From the NCBI RefSeq assembly GCF_900095695.1, contig NZ_FMIQ01000069.1:1-36527 (forward strand): 36,527 nucleotides of DNA, written 5' to 3'. The position numbers and the translations under genes are program-made. Source of the DNA: Hafnia alvei. Its GTDB lineage: Bacteria; Pseudomonadota; Gammaproteobacteria; Enterobacterales; Enterobacteriaceae. Each line of letters opens with the position of its first letter. Positions within the stretch are counted from its first letter, which is position 1. Shown piece by piece: positions 35,358 through 36,527 of the stretch. Under the pieces are notes generated by a model that saw only the letters and a list, made by a program, of their open reading frames with translations, did no database searches and had not been told where the DNA came from.

Positions 35358-36215
35358 TTATGCTGCCTGTTCTGCAGATTCTTGTTCTTTCAGCCAAGCA
35401 ATTTCTTCGGCCCAGATATCAGGATTAACGGTTTCTAATATCAGCGGAATTCCGTCAAAGCGCGGATCGCGCATGATCCAACTAAAGGCCGTTTTGCCAA
35501 TGTTACCTTCACCTAAGCTGTGATGGCGGTCGACACGGCTGTCGAAGGCGCTCTTCGCATCGTTAAGGTGCATACCGCGCAGGTAGTTAAAGCCAACGAT
35601 ACGCTCAAAGTGAGCAAAAGTTTTGCTGCACTCTTCCTCGGTACGTAAATCGTAACCGGCAGCAAAGGCGTGGCAGGTATCAATACAAACGCCGATACGC
35701 GATTTGTCTTCTACACCATCGATAATGGCGGCCAGATGTTCGAAGCGAAAGCCGAGGTTGCTGCCTTGACCTGCGGTATTTTCAATAACCGCAGTGACGC
35801 CCTGCGTTTTATCCAAGGCAATATTGATAGATTCAGCGATGCGTGCGAGGCATTTATCTTCATCAATTTGCATCAGATGGCTGCCCGGATGGAAGTTGAG
35901 TAGTGTCAGCCCGAGCTCAGAGCAACGCTCTAATTCGTCGATAAATGCTTCACGCGATTTCTCTAATGCTTCTTCAACGGGATGCCCAAGGTTAATAAGA
36001 TAGCTGTCGTGCGGCAGAATTTGCGCAGGCTGATAGTTATATTGAGCACACGCAGATTTAAATTTATCGATCACGTCGCTGCCAAGCGGGGCGGCTTTCC
36101 ACTGGCGCTGATTTTTGGTGAACAGCGCAAACGCCGTTGCATTTAATTCGTGTGCACGAATGACGGCCTGATCAACGCCGCCGGAGGCACTGACATGGGC
36201 TCCAACAAATTTCAT
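35358..36215 (-). CDS. nfo: Endonuclease IV (AP endonuclease)
   Basis: The 285-aa TIM-barrel enzyme starts [13 protein letters not shown] and has metal ligands in [46 protein letters not shown] and LILET. It cuts the backbone 5' to abasic sites in base-excision repair using three zinc ions. Length equals E. coli Nfo. ATG 36215 has GAGGAG about 7 nt upstream. E. coli nfo is induced by SoxS; I cannot make out a soxbox here. Confidence 0.97.
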   Translation of the reverse strand: MKFVGAHVSASGGVDQAVIRAHELNATAFALFTKNQRQWKAAPLGSDVIDKFKSACAQYNYQPAQILPHDSYLINLGHPVEEALEKSREAFIDELERCSELGLTLLNFHPGSHLMQIDEDKCLARIAESINIALDKTQGVTAVIENTAGQGSNLGFRFEHLAAIIDGVEDKSRIGVCIDTCHAFAAGYDLRTEEECSKTFAHFERIVGFNYLRGMHLNDAKSAFDSRVDRHHSLGEGNIGKTAFSWIMRDPRFDGIPLILETVNPDIWAEEIAWLKEQESAEQAA

Positions 36216-36280
36216 TTTTTTCTCCTCATTTTGGGAGGCATTATGGCATTGATGGGGAGGCGAATGAATAGGGGGGGTAG

Positions 36281-36527
36281 GTTACGTCTGTCTAAAATCC
36301 TGTATTCTATCTGGGCATCGTGCAGGCGTCCGAGCAAGGCAGTTCAATTGCTGTTATAGCTTGGGCGTGGTGAAAAGTTACGTCCGCCTATTATACCGAG
36401 TTCTGAATATACATTGTGCAGGCGTTCGTGTTCGAGCAAGGCGGCTCAATCGCCTTTGTAGCTTAAGTGTGGTGTAAAGTTACGTCCGCCTAAAATTCCG
36501 AATTCTACCTGTGCATCTTGCAGGCGT
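36281..36527 (+). repeat. Imperfect tandem repeats of about 100 bp, running off the window
   Basis: Units start with GTTACGTC at 36281, 36377 and 36479 (96 bp, 102 bp, then at least 49 bp cut by the window end). Each contains CGCCT or a T-rich variant, a variable AT-rich part, TGCAGGCGT, then CGAGCAAGGC and an inverted repeat around TCAAT, ending GTGGTG(T/A)AAA. The two complete units differ at paired sites in ways that keep two stems. A G7 run (36271-36277) precedes the first unit. No coding frame is supported. Confidence 0.8.

Noticed and set aside
36150-36359. 69-aa plus-strand frame over the nfo start and repeats
   Set aside because: It is antisense to nfo and has no conserved domain; the repeat units it enters do not keep a frame between copies (96 and 102 bp are multiples of 3, but the second unit has an in-frame stop).

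Overview
The window is chromosomal DNA of an Enterobacterales bacterium. Almost every housekeeping gene has an Escherichia coli counterpart that I recognise from memory (yejM-yejL-yejK-rplY-radD, rsuA, bcr, yejG, yejFEBA, pdeN, rlmF, mscM, glnHPQ, fruBKA, nfo, tRNA-Pro). Gene order differs from E. coli in several places, and an ERIC element and a type I-F CRISPR array are present. A Hafnia-like organism (Hafniaceae) fits, but the genus cannot be fixed from the sequence alone.

Layout. 1-4575: AT-richer end of a chaperone-usher fimbrial locus, with a DUF1120-type subunit whose signal peptide carries an amber stop, a usher, a small secreted subunit and a second DUF1120-type subunit. No chaperone is visible; it may lie to the left. 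4599-4758: tRNA-Pro(GGG) with its own promoter and terminator. 4796-10626: envelope, nucleoid, ribosome and repair genes yejM, yejL, yejK, rplY, radD and yecH. 10939-12982: rsuA and bcr. 13021-14868: an insertion relative to the E. coli order bcr-yejG. It holds a 15-bp minisatellite, a 107-aa unknown protein behind a leader that looks like the P4 phage immunity (CI RNA / ash) region, an isolated six-repeat I-F CRISPR array with leader and no cas genes, and a small exported protein. 15479-21523: a yejG broken by an in-frame TAA, then the yejABEF peptide/microcin C type ABC importer. 21754-24278: the c-di-GMP phosphodiesterase pdeN and a flavin-reductase-like protein. 24518-30378: rlmF, mscM and the glnHPQ glutamine importer. 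30815-31243: a Nudix hydrolase. 31504-35281: the fructose PTS operon fruBKA with two Cra operators. 35358-36215: nfo. 36281-end: roughly 100-bp imperfect tandem repeats with compensatory base changes, running off the window.

How the genes work together. YejA/B/E/F and GlnH/P/Q are complete ABC importers. FruB/A/K phosphorylate incoming fructose to fructose-1-phosphate and then to fructose-1,6-bisphosphate. glnHPQ sits behind a textbook nitrogen-control region: NtrC-like sites, a perfect IHF consensus and a sigma-54 element, in that order.

The most unusual material is (a) the P4-like structured leader plus orphan protein beside the CRISPR array, (b) the covarying tandem repeats upstream of nfo, and (c) two separate genes interrupted by single in-frame stops (TAG and TAA). 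All comparisons with E. coli, P4, ERIC and regulator consensus sequences are from memory; no search was run.
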